Source of the DNA: Bacteroidales bacterium
Lineage (GTDB): Bacteria; Bacteroidota; Bacteroidia; Bacteroidales; UBA932
DNA length: 64,000 nucleotides
Assembly: GCA_017617655.1 (NCBI GenBank)
Contig: JAFZVU010000018.1
Location: 1-64,000 of the forward strand
Reading direction: 5' to 3'
Each line of letters starts with the position of its first letter. Position 1 is the stretch's first letter. The translations under genes were made by a program, and so were the position numbers. Shown here piece after piece: positions 19,222 through 29,325 of this stretch. The notes below the pieces were generated by a model. It was given only the letters and a program-made list of their open reading frames with translations, had not been told where the DNA came from and ran no database searches.

Positions 19222-20172
19222 CTATTTATTGCGGGCCTGGTAGAGCTGCCAGGAGTTGTAGAGGTTGTGCCAGATGCTGTAGAGGCCGCCGGCGAGGGAG
19301 GTAACTGGGTTCATGAAGGTGTAGGCGACCCAGATGAGGAACATGGTGTTCTTCTGGCCCAGAGACTGGCCGGCGGTCACATTGTCGCCATACTTCTCTC
19401 CCACCTTGTGGCCGAGGGCGAACTGGGCCACGCAGGTAGCGGCGGAGATGACGCCGATGCCGACTATGTAGTACCATGCGATGTCGGTGTGGACCAGGGA
19501 GCGGGTGGTGATGGCCAGCGCGAGCGCAAGGCAGATGGTCCAGAGATAGAACGCCAGATCCTTCGGTTTGCAGACGATCTTGTTGACCTTCGGCAGGAAA
19601 TAGCGCACCAGCACCGCCAGGATAAGCGGCAGCACCAGTATCGAGAACACCTTGCCCATCATAGTGCCGAGCGCCTGCATGAAACTCATAGTAGTGTCCG
19701 GATTCAGCAGCGGCACCGACACGGAAATCAGGAACGCCGTCAGCACATTGATCATCATGGTATAGGTCACTGTCGAAGCCATGTCGCCGCCGAGCTTGTC
19801 GGTAACTACAACTGCCGCCGTCGCCGTAGGGCAAATCATGCAGAGCATGAAGCTCTCGATGAGGATATTCACCGACTCGCTGAAATCGGTGAGGCAGAGC
19901 AGCAGCACCATCAGCACATACGTTCCGCCCTGGATCAGCAGAAGCCAGGCATGCCACGGTCTGAACCGCACAGTCTTGGGGTCGATCTTGCTGAACGAAA
20001 GGAACAGCATGCAAAACAAAATCGCCGGCTGCAGGAAAGCCACCAGTTTGTTGGCAAACACATGGGCAGCCGGGGGCAGATGCAGCGCAGCGAATATGAA
20101 ATAGGAAGCCACACCCGCCGCCATCGACACGGGCAGGGCCCAGTTCTTCAGGAATGTTACGAACTTGCTCAA
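19222..20172 (-). CDS. BASS-family (bile acid:sodium symporter-like) transporter
   Basis: A 316-residue inner-membrane protein with about nine or ten hydrophobic helices. It has the conserved pieces of the SBF/BASS fold: [19 protein letters not shown] in the first half and [13 protein letters not shown] in the second, the two broken-helix substrate/sodium sites. Members move bile acids, pyruvate, pantoate or 2-keto acids with sodium. Its ATG overlaps the stop of leuB by 4 nt, so it is translated as the last gene of the leucine operon. A branched-chain 2-keto acid or isopropylmalate-like substrate is therefore more likely than bile acid. Confidence 0.88.
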   Translation of the reverse strand: MSKFVTFLKNWALPVSMAAGVASYFIFAALHLPPAAHVFANKLVAFLQPAILFCMLFLSFSKIDPKTVRFRPWHAWLLLIQGGTYVLMVLLLCLTDFSESVNILIESFMLCMICPTATAAVVVTDKLGGDMASTVTYTMMINVLTAFLISVSVPLLNPDTTMSFMQALGTMMGKVFSILVLPLILAVLVRYFLPKVNKIVCKPKDLAFYLWTICLALALAITTRSLVHTDIAWYYIVGIGVISAATCVAQFALGHKVGEKYGDNVTAGQSLGQKNTMFLIWVAYTFMNPVTSLAGGLYSIWHNLYNSWQLYQARNK

Positions 20173-21230
20173 GCTTTCTTGATGTAATCCACTATCCAGG
20201 CGCCGACCTCCTTAGTGCCATACTTCGCGCCACCCTCGACCTGGATCTCGGGAGTGCGGACGTTGGCATCAAGCGAAGACTTCACAGCCTTGCGGACAAG
20301 CGCGCCCTCTTCCTTGCAGTCGAAATACTCGAACAGCATGGCCACTGAAAGAATCTGGGCCAGAGGATTGGCTATGTTCAAGCCCTTGGCCTGAGGCCAT
20401 GAGCCGTGGATAGGTTCGAAAACAGGAGTGTGCTCTCCGGTAGAAGCCGAAGGCAGAAGGCCCATGCTGCCGGTGATGCAGCTGCCCTCGTCGGTAAGGA
20501 TGTCGCCAAAGGTGTTCTCGGTGACCATCACGTCGAAGAAGGTAGGCTCCTGGATCATACGCATGGCAGCGTTGTCGACATACATGTAGTCGGTGCGGAC
20601 ATCGGGATAGCTGCTCTCCATCTCCTGGGCTACCTTGCGCCACAGGCGGCTCGAAGCCAGCACGTTGGCCTTGTCGACCACCGTAAGGTGGTGGCTGCGG
20701 CGGCGGGCATACTCGAAACCGACCTTCAGGATGCGCTCGATCTCGGGACGGGTGTAGTAGTTGGTGTCATATGCCTTGTCGTTGTCCTGATACTTCTCAC
20801 CGAAGTACATACCGCCGGTGAGCTCGCGGATGCAGATGAAATCGGCACCCTTCACGAGGTCCTCGCGCAGCGGAGACTTGTGGATGAGGCAGTCGAAGGT
20901 TTCCACGGGACGGATGTTTGCGAACAGACCCAGCTTCTTGCGCATTGCCAGCAGACCCTGCTCGGGACGTACTTTGGCTGTAGGGTCGTTGTCAAACTTG
21001 GGGTCACCTACGGCAGAGAAGAGCACTGCGTCAGCATCCATACAAGTCTGGAAAGTATCCTCGGGAAAGGGGTCCCCTACTGCATCGATGGCTGCGGCGC
21101 CGCAAATCGCGTCCTTGAAAGTAACCTTATGGCCGAATTTGGCGCAAACCGCGCTCATGACGTCAACACCTTGCTTCGAAATCTCGGGTCCGATGCCGTC
21201 TCCGGCAAGAACTGCTATCTTGAAATCCAT
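20169..21230 (-). CDS. leuB: 3-isopropylmalate dehydrogenase
   Basis: Oxidises and decarboxylates 3-isopropylmalate to 2-oxoisocaproate with NAD, the third step of leucine synthesis. The 353-residue protein opens with [14 protein letters not shown] and has the catalytic tyrosine in the [11 protein letters not shown] block, the lysine in [14 protein letters not shown], the metal-binding aspartates in YVDNAAMRM and [10 protein letters not shown], and the NAD loop [10 protein letters not shown]. Normal length. It lies 13 nt after the leuA-like gene and overlaps the transporter gene. Confidence 0.96.
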   Translation of the reverse strand: MDFKIAVLAGDGIGPEISKQGVDVMSAVCAKFGHKVTFKDAICGAAAIDAVGDPFPEDTFQTCMDADAVLFSAVGDPKFDNDPTAKVRPEQGLLAMRKKLGLFANIRPVETFDCLIHKSPLREDLVKGADFICIRELTGGMYFGEKYQDNDKAYDTNYYTRPEIERILKVGFEYARRRSHHLTVVDKANVLASSRLWRKVAQEMESSYPDVRTDYMYVDNAAMRMIQEPTFFDVMVTENTFGDILTDEGSCITGSMGLLPSASTGEHTPVFEPIHGSWPQAKGLNIANPLAQILSVAMLFEYFDCKEEGALVRKAVKSSLDANVRTPEIQVEGGAKYGTKEVGAWIVDYIKKA

Positions 21231-21243
21231 TGTATATGCGTTT

Positions 21244-22779
21244 TTAATTGTTTTCTTTCTGTTCGCTAGCCAGTATGTTCAGCATCTTGAGCGTAGCCTT
21301 GATGGCAGCCTCGACCTGGTCCGCATCGAGGCCGCGGGTATGTATGATGCGCCCGTTCCAGTCCCATGAGATGGTGGTCTGTACGAGGGCGTCGGTGCGT
21401 CCTCCCGGAGGAATCGACACCACATAGTCGGTCAGCCAGGGGAAGGCGCTGTGCATGTTGTCTTTATAGATATGCCGCACGGCACGCACGAAGGCGTCGT
21501 ACTGACCGTCTCCGCTGGCCTGCCCCTCGTAGGTAGCGCCGTCTATCTCGAGCTTTACGCTGGCGATCGGCTTCAGGCCGTAGGCCGTAGTCACCATATA
21601 GCTGAGCAGCTTCACGCGATCCTCCGCCTCGCTGTCGTGCTTGAGCACGTCGCTGACGATGTACGGCAGGTCTTCGGCCGTCACCACTTCCTTCTTGTCG
21701 CCAAGTTCGATTATACGCTCGGTAACGCGGCGGGTCTGCTCTGGAGTAAGCTCCAGGCCGAGATTCTCAAGATTCTTGAGGATATTGGCCTTGCCGCTGT
21801 TCTTGCCGAGGGCATATTCCCTCTTGCGACCGAAGCGCTCGGGCATGAGGCTGTTGAAATAGAGATTGTCTTTCTTGTCGCCGTCGGCGTGGACTCCGGC
21901 CACCTGGGTGAAGACATATTCGCCAACGACAGGACGGTTCGGCGGAATAGGCACACCCGAATAGCTGGCCACCATGCAGCTTACCTGGTGCAGACGGCCT
22001 TCGTCGATGCCTGTCTCAACGCCGGCCAGATCCTTCAGGATGGCCTGCACGCTGGCGAGCGGAGCATTTCCAGCCCTCTCACCCAGCCCGTTGACGCAGG
22101 TGTGGACGCCCTTTGCGCCAGCCTTCACCGCAGCAAGGGTATTGGCAGCAGCAAGGTCGTAATCGTTATGGGCATGGAAGTCGAAGTGCAGCTCGGGATA
22201 AGCCGCAACCATCTTCTTTATGAAATCAGAAACCTGGCAGGGACTCAGCACACCCAGTGTGTCGGGCAGCATGAAACGCTTCACGCCGCTGTCGCAGAGC
22301 GCCTCCATCAGATTGAAGACGTAGTCAGGGGAATCCTTCATGCCGTTGCTCCAGTCCTCGAGGTAGAGGTTGACAGCAACACCCGCGGCAACTGCTGCAG
22401 CCACGGCCTGACGGACATCAGCAAAATGCTGCTCCGGAGTCTTCTTGAGCTGCTGAGTGCAATGGCGGTAAGAACCCTTGCAGAGCAGGTTCATTGTGCG
22501 GCCGCCACAATCCAGTATCCACTGCAGCGACGCTCCGCCGTCGACGAAGCCGAGCACCTCGATGCGGTCCAGCATGTCGTGATGGGCAGCCCAGGCGCAG
22601 ATGTCGGTGACGGATGCTTTCTCACCCGCTGACACGCGGGCCGAAGCCACCTCCACCCTGTCGACCTTGAGTTCCATCAGCAGCGTACGGGCGATGAGCA
22701 GCTTTTCGTGAGTGAGGAAGCTCACCCCGGTGGTCTGCTCGCCGTCGCGCAGCGTCGTATCCATTATCTCAACTCTCAT
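21244..22779 (-). CDS. 2-isopropylmalate synthase-family enzyme (LeuA2/citramalate synthase-like)
   Basis: A 511-residue HMGL-like TIM barrel (about residues 1-270, opening [17 protein letters not shown], metal ligands in [12 protein letters not shown]) followed by a linker and a LeuA-type allosteric dimer domain (about 380-500). The family condenses acetyl-CoA with a 2-keto acid. In related Bacteroidales a second LeuA paralogue sits between leuD and leuB in the leucine operon, as here. That paralogue may make citramalate from pyruvate for isoleucine rather than isopropylmalate. I cannot decide the keto-acid substrate by eye, so I give no symbol. It is in an operon with leuD (6 nt gap) and leuB. 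Confidence 0.88.
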   Translation of the reverse strand: MRVEIMDTTLRDGEQTTGVSFLTHEKLLIARTLLMELKVDRVEVASARVSAGEKASVTDICAWAAHHDMLDRIEVLGFVDGGASLQWILDCGGRTMNLLCKGSYRHCTQQLKKTPEQHFADVRQAVAAAVAAGVAVNLYLEDWSNGMKDSPDYVFNLMEALCDSGVKRFMLPDTLGVLSPCQVSDFIKKMVAAYPELHFDFHAHNDYDLAAANTLAAVKAGAKGVHTCVNGLGERAGNAPLASVQAILKDLAGVETGIDEGRLHQVSCMVASYSGVPIPPNRPVVGEYVFTQVAGVHADGDKKDNLYFNSLMPERFGRKREYALGKNSGKANILKNLENLGLELTPEQTRRVTERIIELGDKKEVVTAEDLPYIVSDVLKHDSEAEDRVKLLSYMVTTAYGLKPIASVKLEIDGATYEGQASGDGQYDAFVRAVRHIYKDNMHSAFPWLTDYVVSIPPGGRTDALVQTTISWDWNGRIIHTRGLDADQVEAAIKATLKMLNILASEQKENN

Positions 22780-22785
22780 GGCAGT

Positions 22786-23382
22786 CTATTCGTTAGCTTT
22801 TTCCCATGCTTCTATCTTGTCTTTGCTCTGAAGCAGGAAATCTATGTCGTCCAGAGCGTTCATCAGACAGTATTTCTTATATCCGTTGATGTCGAAATGC
22901 TCGCTGCGGCCGGTAGCGTTGTTTGTCACGATCTGGGCGGGGACATCAACTGTAACTTCGGTTTTGGGATCCTTGGCGATGCTGTCGAACAGCTCGGCGA
23001 GGAAAGGCTCGCTCACCACTACCGGAAGCACGAAGTTGTTGAGCTCATTGTTCTTGTGGATGTCGGCGAAGAAGCTGGAGATCACCACTTTGAAGCCGTA
23101 TCCGGCGATAGCCCATGCGGCATGCTCGCGGCTGCTTCCGCTGCCGAAGTTCTTGCCGGCCACGAGGATCTCGCCGCCGTAGGCAGGGTTATTGAGCACG
23201 AAATCGGCGTTGGGAGTACCGTCGGCCTTGAAGCGCCAGTCGCAGAACAGGTTGTCGCCGAAGAACTTCTCGTCCTTGGTGGTAGCCTTCAGGAAACGGG
23301 CAGGGATTATCTGGTCGGTGTCGACGTTTTCAAGAGGCAGGGGCACGCAGGTGCTCTTTATGATGTTGAATTTCTGTTTCAT
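22786..23382 (-). CDS. leuD: isopropylmalate isomerase small subunit
   Basis: Swivel-domain partner of LeuC in the isomerisation of 2- to 3-isopropylmalate; the pair may also act on citramalate. The 198-residue protein has NVDTDQIIPARFLK near the start and the signature GSGSSREHAAWAI in the middle. Normal length for the bacterial small subunit. It starts 11 nt after leuC. Confidence 0.96.
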   Translation of the reverse strand: MKQKFNIIKSTCVPLPLENVDTDQIIPARFLKATTKDEKFFGDNLFCDWRFKADGTPNADFVLNNPAYGGEILVAGKNFGSGSSREHAAWAIAGYGFKVVISSFFADIHKNNELNNFVLPVVVSEPFLAELFDSIAKDPKTEVTVDVPAQIVTNNATGRSEHFDINGYKKYCLMNALDDIDFLLQSKDKIEAWEKANE

Positions 23383-23393
23383 AGCGCGTTCGT

Positions 23394-24788
23394 TTACAAA
23401 AGTGTCCTGGGGTCGGTGATATATCCGGTGACGGCTGCGGCAGCTGCCATCAGAGGACTTGCGAGAACTGTGCGGGAACCGGGGCCCTGACGGCCCTGAA
23501 AGTTGCGGTTCGATGTGGATACGGCCAGCTTGCCGGCGGGAATCTTGTCGTCGTTCATCGCGAGGCAGGCTGAGCAGCCGGGCTGACGGATCTCAAAGCC
23601 TGCTGCGGCCAGCACTTTGTCCAGACCCTCGTCTTCAATCTGCTTTTTCACCATCCATGAGCCGGGAACCAGCCATGCGGTGACCCAGTCAGCTTTCTTG
23701 CGGCCGGCTGCGATCGATGCGAAGGCGCGGAAATCCTCGATGCGGCCATTGGTGCATGAGCCGCAGAACACATAGTCTACCTTCTTGCCCTGCAGGGAAT
23801 CGCCCGGGGCGAACTGCATATAATCCAGCGCCCTGGTGAACGACTCGCGGCTTGCAGCCGGAATATCCTCGACAGCGGGGATGCGGCTGGAGATGCCCAT
23901 GCCCATGCCGGGGTTGGTGCCGTAGGTCACCATAGGCTCGATGTCGGCAGCGTCGAAGTGGATCTCGCGGTCGAAAACTGCATCGTCGCCGCTCTTGAGA
24001 GTCTTCCATTCGGCCACGGCCTTGTCCCATGCTTCTCCCTTGGGAGCGTGCTCGCGACCCTTCAGATATTCGAAGGTAACCTCGTCGGGGGCGATGAAGC
24101 CTCCGCGGGCGCCCATCTCGATAGACAGGTTGCAGAGGGTCAGGCGGCCTTCCATGCTCAGCGAGCGCACTGCGCTGCCTGCATATTCCACGAAATAACC
24201 TGTAGCGCCACTGGTGGACATCTTGCTCATTATGTACAGAGCCACGTCCTTGGCTGTTACGCCCTTGCCCAGCTTACCCTCGACGCTTATGCGCATCGAC
24301 TTCGGTTTCTGCTGGAGGATGCACTGCGAGGCGAGAACCATCTCGACCTCGGAAGTGCCGATGCCGAATGCAACGGCACCCATCGCTCCATGGGTGGAAG
24401 TGTGCGAGTCGCCGCATACTATAGTCATGCCGGGCAGCGACAGACCTCTCTCCGGCCCTACTACGTGGATAATGCCGTTGCGCGGATCCAGCATTCCGAA
24501 GTGAGTCAGGCCGAACTCGGCGGCATTGGCTGCCAGAGTGTCTACCTGCTGCCTTGAAATCGGGTCGGCAATGGGTTTATCCTGGTCATGTGTAGGGGTG
24601 TTGTGGTCGGGCATGCAGAAAATCTTTTCCGGACGCAGGCATTTGATGCCGCGTGCGCGCATGCCGTCGAAGGCCTGGGGGGTGGTCACTTCATGGCAAT
24701 AGAGACGGTCGATGTAAACCTGTACGGGGCCGTCCTCAACCTGCTGAACCACGTGTTTGTCCCAGATCTTGTCAAAGAGAGTATTCAT
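23394..24788 (-). CDS. leuC: isopropylmalate isomerase large subunit
   Basis: Aconitase-superfamily subunit holding a [4Fe-4S] cluster; with LeuD it catalyses the second step of leucine synthesis. The 464-residue protein has the substrate loop [12 protein letters not shown] and the three cluster cysteines in [13 protein letters not shown] and [10 protein letters not shown]. It is the first gene of the leucine operon in this window, with a -7 box upstream. The usual leuA in front of leuC in related genomes is absent: the next gene upstream is an unrelated peptidase. Confidence 0.96.
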   Translation of the reverse strand: MNTLFDKIWDKHVVQQVEDGPVQVYIDRLYCHEVTTPQAFDGMRARGIKCLRPEKIFCMPDHNTPTHDQDKPIADPISRQQVDTLAANAAEFGLTHFGMLDPRNGIIHVVGPERGLSLPGMTIVCGDSHTSTHGAMGAVAFGIGTSEVEMVLASQCILQQKPKSMRISVEGKLGKGVTAKDVALYIMSKMSTSGATGYFVEYAGSAVRSLSMEGRLTLCNLSIEMGARGGFIAPDEVTFEYLKGREHAPKGEAWDKAVAEWKTLKSGDDAVFDREIHFDAADIEPMVTYGTNPGMGMGISSRIPAVEDIPAASRESFTRALDYMQFAPGDSLQGKKVDYVFCGSCTNGRIEDFRAFASIAAGRKKADWVTAWLVPGSWMVKKQIEDEGLDKVLAAAGFEIRQPGCSACLAMNDDKIPAGKLAVSTSNRNFQGRQGPGSRTVLASPLMAAAAAVTGYITDPRTLL

Positions 24789-24816
24789 AAGCGCTTTCGA
24801 TAGGGTTTACAAGCGG

Positions 24817-24824
24817 CAAAGATA
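24817..24824 (-). promoter_or_regulatory. -7 promoter box of leu operon
   Basis: TATCTTTG on the minus strand, 28 nt upstream of leuC. The leader is too short for a classical attenuator, and no leucine-rich leader peptide is evident. Confidence 0.55.
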
Positions 24825-24866
24825 TACATTAATTTACATATCGACGCGCCAAAATGACACTGAAAA

Positions 24867-24902
24867 CAGCATTCCCCGAGACAAAAAGTCCGGGGAATGC
24901 TG
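24867..24902 (-). terminator. terminator of zinc metallopeptidase gene
   Basis: CAGCATTCCCCG (24867-24878) pairs perfectly with CGGGGAATGCTG (24891-24902). On the minus strand it is followed by TTTTC. It separates the peptidase gene from the leu operon. Confidence 0.75.
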
Positions 24903-24949
24903 AATTATCCAGAAAACACGCCGCAGGAAGACGGCCTCAGGCGTGCAGA

Positions 24950-25810
24950 TTACAATGATGAGTATGCCGGAGAGAAGGTGTCGCCGTCGGCAGGATTGCC
25001 GGTAGAGAGACCTTTCTTGAGCCACCTCATCCTCTGGGCTGAAGTTCCGTGAGTGAATGAATCGGGAACCGTGCGGCCGTAAGTCTGCTTCTGCAGACGG
25101 TCGTCGCCGATAGCCGAAGCTGCATCCAGGCCTTCCTTTATATCACCGTCCTGGAGAGAGCGGTATCTCTGGTTGTCGTGATATGCCCAGACGCCGGCAT
25201 AGAAGTCGGCCTGCAGCTCGAGCCTTACGCTGAGCTGGTTCGACACGGTCTGTGAAGAGCGGGCCATCTGCTGGTGAACCTTGTCGAGGGTGCCGAGCAG
25301 ATATTGCACGTGGTGGCCGACCTCGTGGGCTATCACATAGGCCCATGCGAAGTCACCGGAAGTGCCGAACTGCCGCTGCATATCCTTGAAGAACGAGAGG
25401 TCGAGATAGACGCTCTGGTCGGCAGAGCAGTAGAAAGGACCTGAAGATGAGCTGGCTCCGCCGCAGCCTGACTGCACTGCGTCATTGAAGATGACGAGCT
25501 TCGGGGGAACATAGGTCAGGCCATTCTGGCGGAAAATGTCAGTCCAGACATCCTCGGTGCCGGCCAGGATCTTAGTGGCGAACTCGAAGAGCTGGCGGTC
25601 TTCCTCGGTCTCGACATATTCGGTGCCGGAAACGCCGCCGCCCATGCCGTTGGCATACTGCAGCACTTCTGCAGGGTTACGGCCGAGGAGCATGTATATG
25701 ATACCTACGATAACGATTCCGCCGAGTCCCAGGCCTCCGACGGTCTTGGCAGTTGAGGAACCTCTGCGGTCCTCGACATTGGTACTCTGCCTTCTGCCTT
25801 CTAGTTGCAT
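24950..25810 (-). CDS. neutral zinc metallopeptidase (YpfJ family)
   Basis: A 286-residue membrane-anchored peptidase family protein. The start shows the family signature GRRQSTNVEDRRG (residues 5-17), followed by one membrane helix (about 27-43, GLGLGGIVIVGIIYMLLG) and a periplasmic catalytic domain. The zinc-binding HEVGHH is near residue 162, with the third ligand region ELQADFYAGVWA. Two cysteines in SGCG and FYC may pair. Physiological substrates of the family are unknown. It is a single gene with its own terminator. A 14-bp palindrome, ATTCAAATTTGAAT, lies at 25835-25848 upstream and might be an operator. Confidence 0.9.
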   Translation of the reverse strand: MQLEGRRQSTNVEDRRGSSTAKTVGGLGLGGIVIVGIIYMLLGRNPAEVLQYANGMGGGVSGTEYVETEEDRQLFEFATKILAGTEDVWTDIFRQNGLTYVPPKLVIFNDAVQSGCGGASSSSGPFYCSADQSVYLDLSFFKDMQRQFGTSGDFAWAYVIAHEVGHHVQYLLGTLDKVHQQMARSSQTVSNQLSVRLELQADFYAGVWAYHDNQRYRSLQDGDIKEGLDAASAIGDDRLQKQTYGRTVPDSFTHGTSAQRMRWLKKGLSTGNPADGDTFSPAYSSL

Positions 25811-25883
25811 AGTTTATAGTTTTAGATTGTTAGAATTCAAATTTGAATAAAACAAATTTAAATATTTTTTGCTGAATTTGGAT

Positions 25884-28070
25884 TTACAACGACGCCAATA
25901 ATTCGCGATATTTAGTGAGCGGCCAGAGAGAATCGTCGACTATAAGTTCAAGTTCGTCGATAGACGCCCTCAGCTCGGCCATGATAGGCACTATGCGGGC
26001 CTCGTACTGCCCCGCCCTTTCCGGGATGTCGGGGATGCGGTTGATCTCGTGGCGGATGACGGTCACCCTGCCCGCCGTGTCGTTGATTATGTTCGACAGC
26101 TCGGCTATGCGGCTCAGAGTCTCCATCTCCTTGCCGGCGTATTCCTGCAGCTTGTCGGGGAAGAATTCCTTGATGCCGCGGATGTTCTCGATGAGGATGT
26201 TCTGGTATTTGATGGCGGTGGGGATTATATGGTTCATAGCCATGTCGACCAGCACTTTCGACTCTATCTGTATCTTCTTGAGGTAGGTTTCTTCCTTGAT
26301 CTCGAAGCGGGCCGTGATCTCGCTGCGGTTCATCACCTTGTATTTCTCGAAGAGAGCTACGTTCTTCTCGTCGAGATATTCCTTGAAGGCCTCGGTGACG
26401 CAGTTGATGTCTTTCAGACCTCTCTTGTAGGCCTCGGAGAGCCACTGCTCGCTGTAGCCATTGCCGTCGAAGCGGATGGGTTTCGATGCGATGACGAACT
26501 TGCGGATGGTCTTCAGGATTGCCTCGTCCTTCTTCATGCCCTTGGCGACAAGTTTCTCGACCTCAGTCCTGAAAAGGTCGAGCTGCTCGGCCATCGCGGT
26601 GTCTATTACAATTATTGGCATAGAGCAGTTGGCGGAAGAGCCGGTGGCGCGGAACTCGAAGCGGTTGCCGGTGAAAGCGAACGGCGAGGTGCGGTTGCGG
26701 TCGGTGTTGTCCAGCATAATCTCCGGAATCTTGCCTATATCAAGCTTGATGGCCGTCTTGCTGTCAGGGGTGAACGTCCTGGCCGCACTTTTTTCTATCG
26801 CATCCATCATGGCGGTCATGGTGCTGCCGCAGAACACTGAAAGCACTGACGGCGGGGCCTCGTTGCCGCCGAGGCGGTGGGAGTTGGTGGCCGATGCTAT
26901 GGATGCCATCAGCAGCGAGCCGTATTTCTCAGCTGCCATCAGGGTGCAGACGAAGAATGTCAGAAAGAGCATGTTCCCCTTGGGGTTGCGGCCGGGAGAA
27001 TGCAGGTTGATGCCGGTGTTCGTGGCGAGCGACCAGTTGCAGTGCTTTCCGCTGCCGTTGATACCCTGGAAGGGCTTTTCGTGGAATATGACCTTCAGGT
27101 GGTGTTTGGGAGCCACCTTGTTCATTATCGACATCAGCAGGATGTTGTGGTCGGCTGCGACGTTGGCTTCCTCATATACGGTGGCGCACTCGAACTGGTT
27201 GGGAGCAACCTCGTTGTGGCGGGTCTTGAGAGGGATTCCGAGCTTGTAGGCCTGCTCCTCGAACTCCTTCATGAAGTTCTCTACCCTGCCGGGGATGGCT
27301 CCCCAGTAGTGGTCCTCGAGCTGCTGGTCTTTGGCGGCAGGATGGCCCATCAGAGTACGGCCCGTCTGCTGCAGGTCGGCCCTCGAATTGAACAGAGCCT
27401 CGTCCACCAGGAAATACTCCTGCTCCCAGCCGAGGTTTGTCACGACGCGGTCGATGTCCTTGTCGAACAGCTTGCACACTTCAACGGCTGCCTTGTCCAC
27501 AGCCGCCATGGCCCTCAGCAGCGGAGCCTTAAAGTCGAGGGCCTCGCCGGTGTATGCCACGAATATACTGGGGATGCAGAGGGTCTTGTCAATCACGAAA
27601 GTGGGAGAAGAAGGGTCCCAGGCGCTGTAGCCGCGGGCCTCAAAGGTATTGCGCAGGCCGCCACTCGGGAAGGAACTGGCGTCCGGCTCCTGCTGCGACA
27701 GCACGTTGCCGCTGAACGACTCGAAAGATTTGCCGCCGGGCAGTGGCTCCAGGAAAGCGTCGTGCTTCTCTGCGGTAGATTCGTTGAGGGGCTGGAACCA
27801 GTGGGTGTAATGGGTCGCGCCGCGCGAGATGGCCCACATCTTCATGCCGGCTGCAACCTGATCGGCAATCTTGCGGTCAATGCGCTTGCCGCCCTCGATG
27901 GCTTCCATCACGCTTGCGAACGCATCCTTGGAGAGATACTCGCGCATCTGCTCCTTGCCGAACACGTCTATTCCGAAATATTCTGAAATCTGCCTCTCGC
28001 AGGGGGTAAACTCCGCAGACGGCCTTGTCTGCATCTGTTCCAGAGCTTTGAATCTTGTAGAATCTGCCAT
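25884..28070 (-). CDS. glnN: glutamine synthetase type III
   Basis: ATP-dependent ammonia assimilation: glutamate plus ammonium to glutamine. The 728-residue length, near double that of GS-I, and the blocks NEVAPNQFECATVYEE, GSGKHCNWSL, NRTSPFAFTGNRFEFR and FDGNGYSEQW identify the GSIII class typical of Bacteroidota. The C-terminal helical region (KFVIAS onward) and the end LWPLTKYRELLASL are complete. It is monocistronic with a -7 box upstream. A second, unrelated GS-family gene is present at 56.3-57.8 kb. Confidence 0.96.
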   Translation of the reverse strand: MADSTRFKALEQMQTRPSAEFTPCERQISEYFGIDVFGKEQMREYLSKDAFASVMEAIEGGKRIDRKIADQVAAGMKMWAISRGATHYTHWFQPLNESTAEKHDAFLEPLPGGKSFESFSGNVLSQQEPDASSFPSGGLRNTFEARGYSAWDPSSPTFVIDKTLCIPSIFVAYTGEALDFKAPLLRAMAAVDKAAVEVCKLFDKDIDRVVTNLGWEQEYFLVDEALFNSRADLQQTGRTLMGHPAAKDQQLEDHYWGAIPGRVENFMKEFEEQAYKLGIPLKTRHNEVAPNQFECATVYEEANVAADHNILLMSIMNKVAPKHHLKVIFHEKPFQGINGSGKHCNWSLATNTGINLHSPGRNPKGNMLFLTFFVCTLMAAEKYGSLLMASIASATNSHRLGGNEAPPSVLSVFCGSTMTAMMDAIEKSAARTFTPDSKTAIKLDIGKIPEIMLDNTDRNRTSPFAFTGNRFEFRATGSSANCSMPIIVIDTAMAEQLDLFRTEVEKLVAKGMKKDEAILKTIRKFVIASKPIRFDGNGYSEQWLSEAYKRGLKDINCVTEAFKEYLDEKNVALFEKYKVMNRSEITARFEIKEETYLKKIQIESKVLVDMAMNHIIPTAIKYQNILIENIRGIKEFFPDKLQEYAGKEMETLSRIAELSNIINDTAGRVTVIRHEINRIPDIPERAGQYEARIVPIMAELRASIDELELIVDDSLWPLTKYRELLASL

Positions 28071-28089
28071 ATATACCTTAAATTTTCGG

Positions 28090-28097
28090 CAAATGTA
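28090..28097 (-). promoter_or_regulatory. -7 promoter box of glutamine synthetase III
   Basis: TACATTTG on the minus strand, 19 nt before the start codon; no convincing -33 element. Confidence 0.55.
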
Positions 28098-28122
28098 GCT
28101 ACAAAATTTACTTTTTAAAAAA

Positions 28123-28148
28123 CATACCCCCTATTTTCAGGGGGTATG
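28123..28148 (-). terminator. terminator of the rfb operon
   Basis: CATACCCCCT (28123-28132) pairs perfectly with AGGGGGTATG (28139-28148) around ATTTTC. On the minus strand it is followed by TTTTTTA. It lies 54 nt after the rfbB stop codon and closes the seven-gene operon. Confidence 0.85.
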
Positions 28149-28202
28149 CTCTAAAAAACTGCAATTTTTACAAACGAACCTTAAAAAATCGGGTCTTTAC
28201 CG

Positions 28203-29318
28203 TCAACGATTACCATACATGGCATCGTAGTATTTCTGGTAGTCGCCGCTGGTGACGTTGTCGAGCCACTCCTGGTTGGCCAGATACCAGCGGACCGTCT
28301 TCTCGATGCCTTCCTCGAACTGAAGTGAAGGCTTCCAGCCGAGATCACGGCTCAGCTTGCGGCTGTCGATGGCGTAGCGCAGGTCATGGCCGGCACGGTC
28401 GGTGACGTAGGTGATGAGATCTTCGTCAGCTCCGGCGGGACGGCCGAGGATGCGGTCTACAGTTGCAATCAGCACTTTAATAAGGTCGATGTTCTTCCAC
28501 TCGTTGAAACCGCCGATGTTGTAAGTCTCAGCTATGCGGCCCTCGTGGAATATAACGTCGATGGCGCGGGCGTGATCCTCTACATAGAGCCAGTCGCGCA
28601 CGTTCTCGCCCTTGCCATATACCGGCAGCGGCTTGCGGTGGCGAATATTGTTGATAAACAGAGGTATGAGCTTCTCCGGGAACTGATACGGACCGTAGTT
28701 ATTGCTGCAGTTGGTGACTACCGTCGGCATGCCGTAGGTGTCGTGGAAAGCTCTCACGAAGTGGTCTGAAGAAGCTTTCGACGCGCTGTAGGGACTGTGG
28801 GGGTTGTAGGCTGTGTCTTCGGTGAAGAACTTGTCGCCGTAGACCTCATGAGCCGAGAACTCGGGCTTCATGCCCTCCGGATGCGTGAGCTCCAGCGCAC
28901 CGTATACCTCGTCGGTAGAGATGTGGTAGAACAGCTTTCCTTCGTAGCCTTTCGGTTCCCACTGCAGGCGGGCGGCCTGAAGCAGCGACAGCGTGCCGAG
29001 CACATTGGTGCGGGCGAAGGTGAAGGGATCCTTGATACTGCGGTCCACATGGCTTTCAGCTGCCAGATGGATTATGCCGTCTATGTTCTGCTCCTCTATC
29101 AGCTTGCTGACAAAATCGAAATCGCATATGTCAGCCCTGACGAAAGTATAGTTCGGGGCGTCCTCTATGTCCTTCAGGTTTGCGAGGTTGCCCGCGTATG
29201 TGAGCTTGTCGAGGTTGATGATGTGGTACTGCGGATATTTCTTGACGAAAAGACGCACTACGTGGCTGCCGATGAATCCGGCGCCTCCGGTTATCATTAT
29301 GTTCCTTTTGTAAGCCAT
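28203..29318 (-). CDS. rfbB: dTDP-glucose 4,6-dehydratase
   Basis: Converts dTDP-glucose to dTDP-4-keto-6-deoxyglucose, the branch point to rhamnose and other deoxysugars. The 371-residue short-chain dehydrogenase-type protein has the NAD motif GGAGFIGSH at about 12-20, the catalytic region HISTDEVYG, YxxxK as YSASK, and the substrate segment NNYGPYQFPEKLIP. Last gene of the operon, 7 nt after rfbC. Confidence 0.96.
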   Translation of the reverse strand: MAYKRNIMITGGAGFIGSHVVRLFVKKYPQYHIINLDKLTYAGNLANLKDIEDAPNYTFVRADICDFDFVSKLIEEQNIDGIIHLAAESHVDRSIKDPFTFARTNVLGTLSLLQAARLQWEPKGYEGKLFYHISTDEVYGALELTHPEGMKPEFSAHEVYGDKFFTEDTAYNPHSPYSASKASSDHFVRAFHDTYGMPTVVTNCSNNYGPYQFPEKLIPLFINNIRHRKPLPVYGKGENVRDWLYVEDHARAIDVIFHEGRIAETYNIGGFNEWKNIDLIKVLIATVDRILGRPAGADEDLITYVTDRAGHDLRYAIDSRKLSRDLGWKPSLQFEEGIEKTVRWYLANQEWLDNVTSGDYQKYYDAMYGNR

Positions 29319-29325
29319 GCTGTCA

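Noticed and set aside
19222..20172. Bile acid transporter
   Set aside because: The family match alone does not show bile acid transport. Translational overlap with leuB argues for a keto acid or related substrate.
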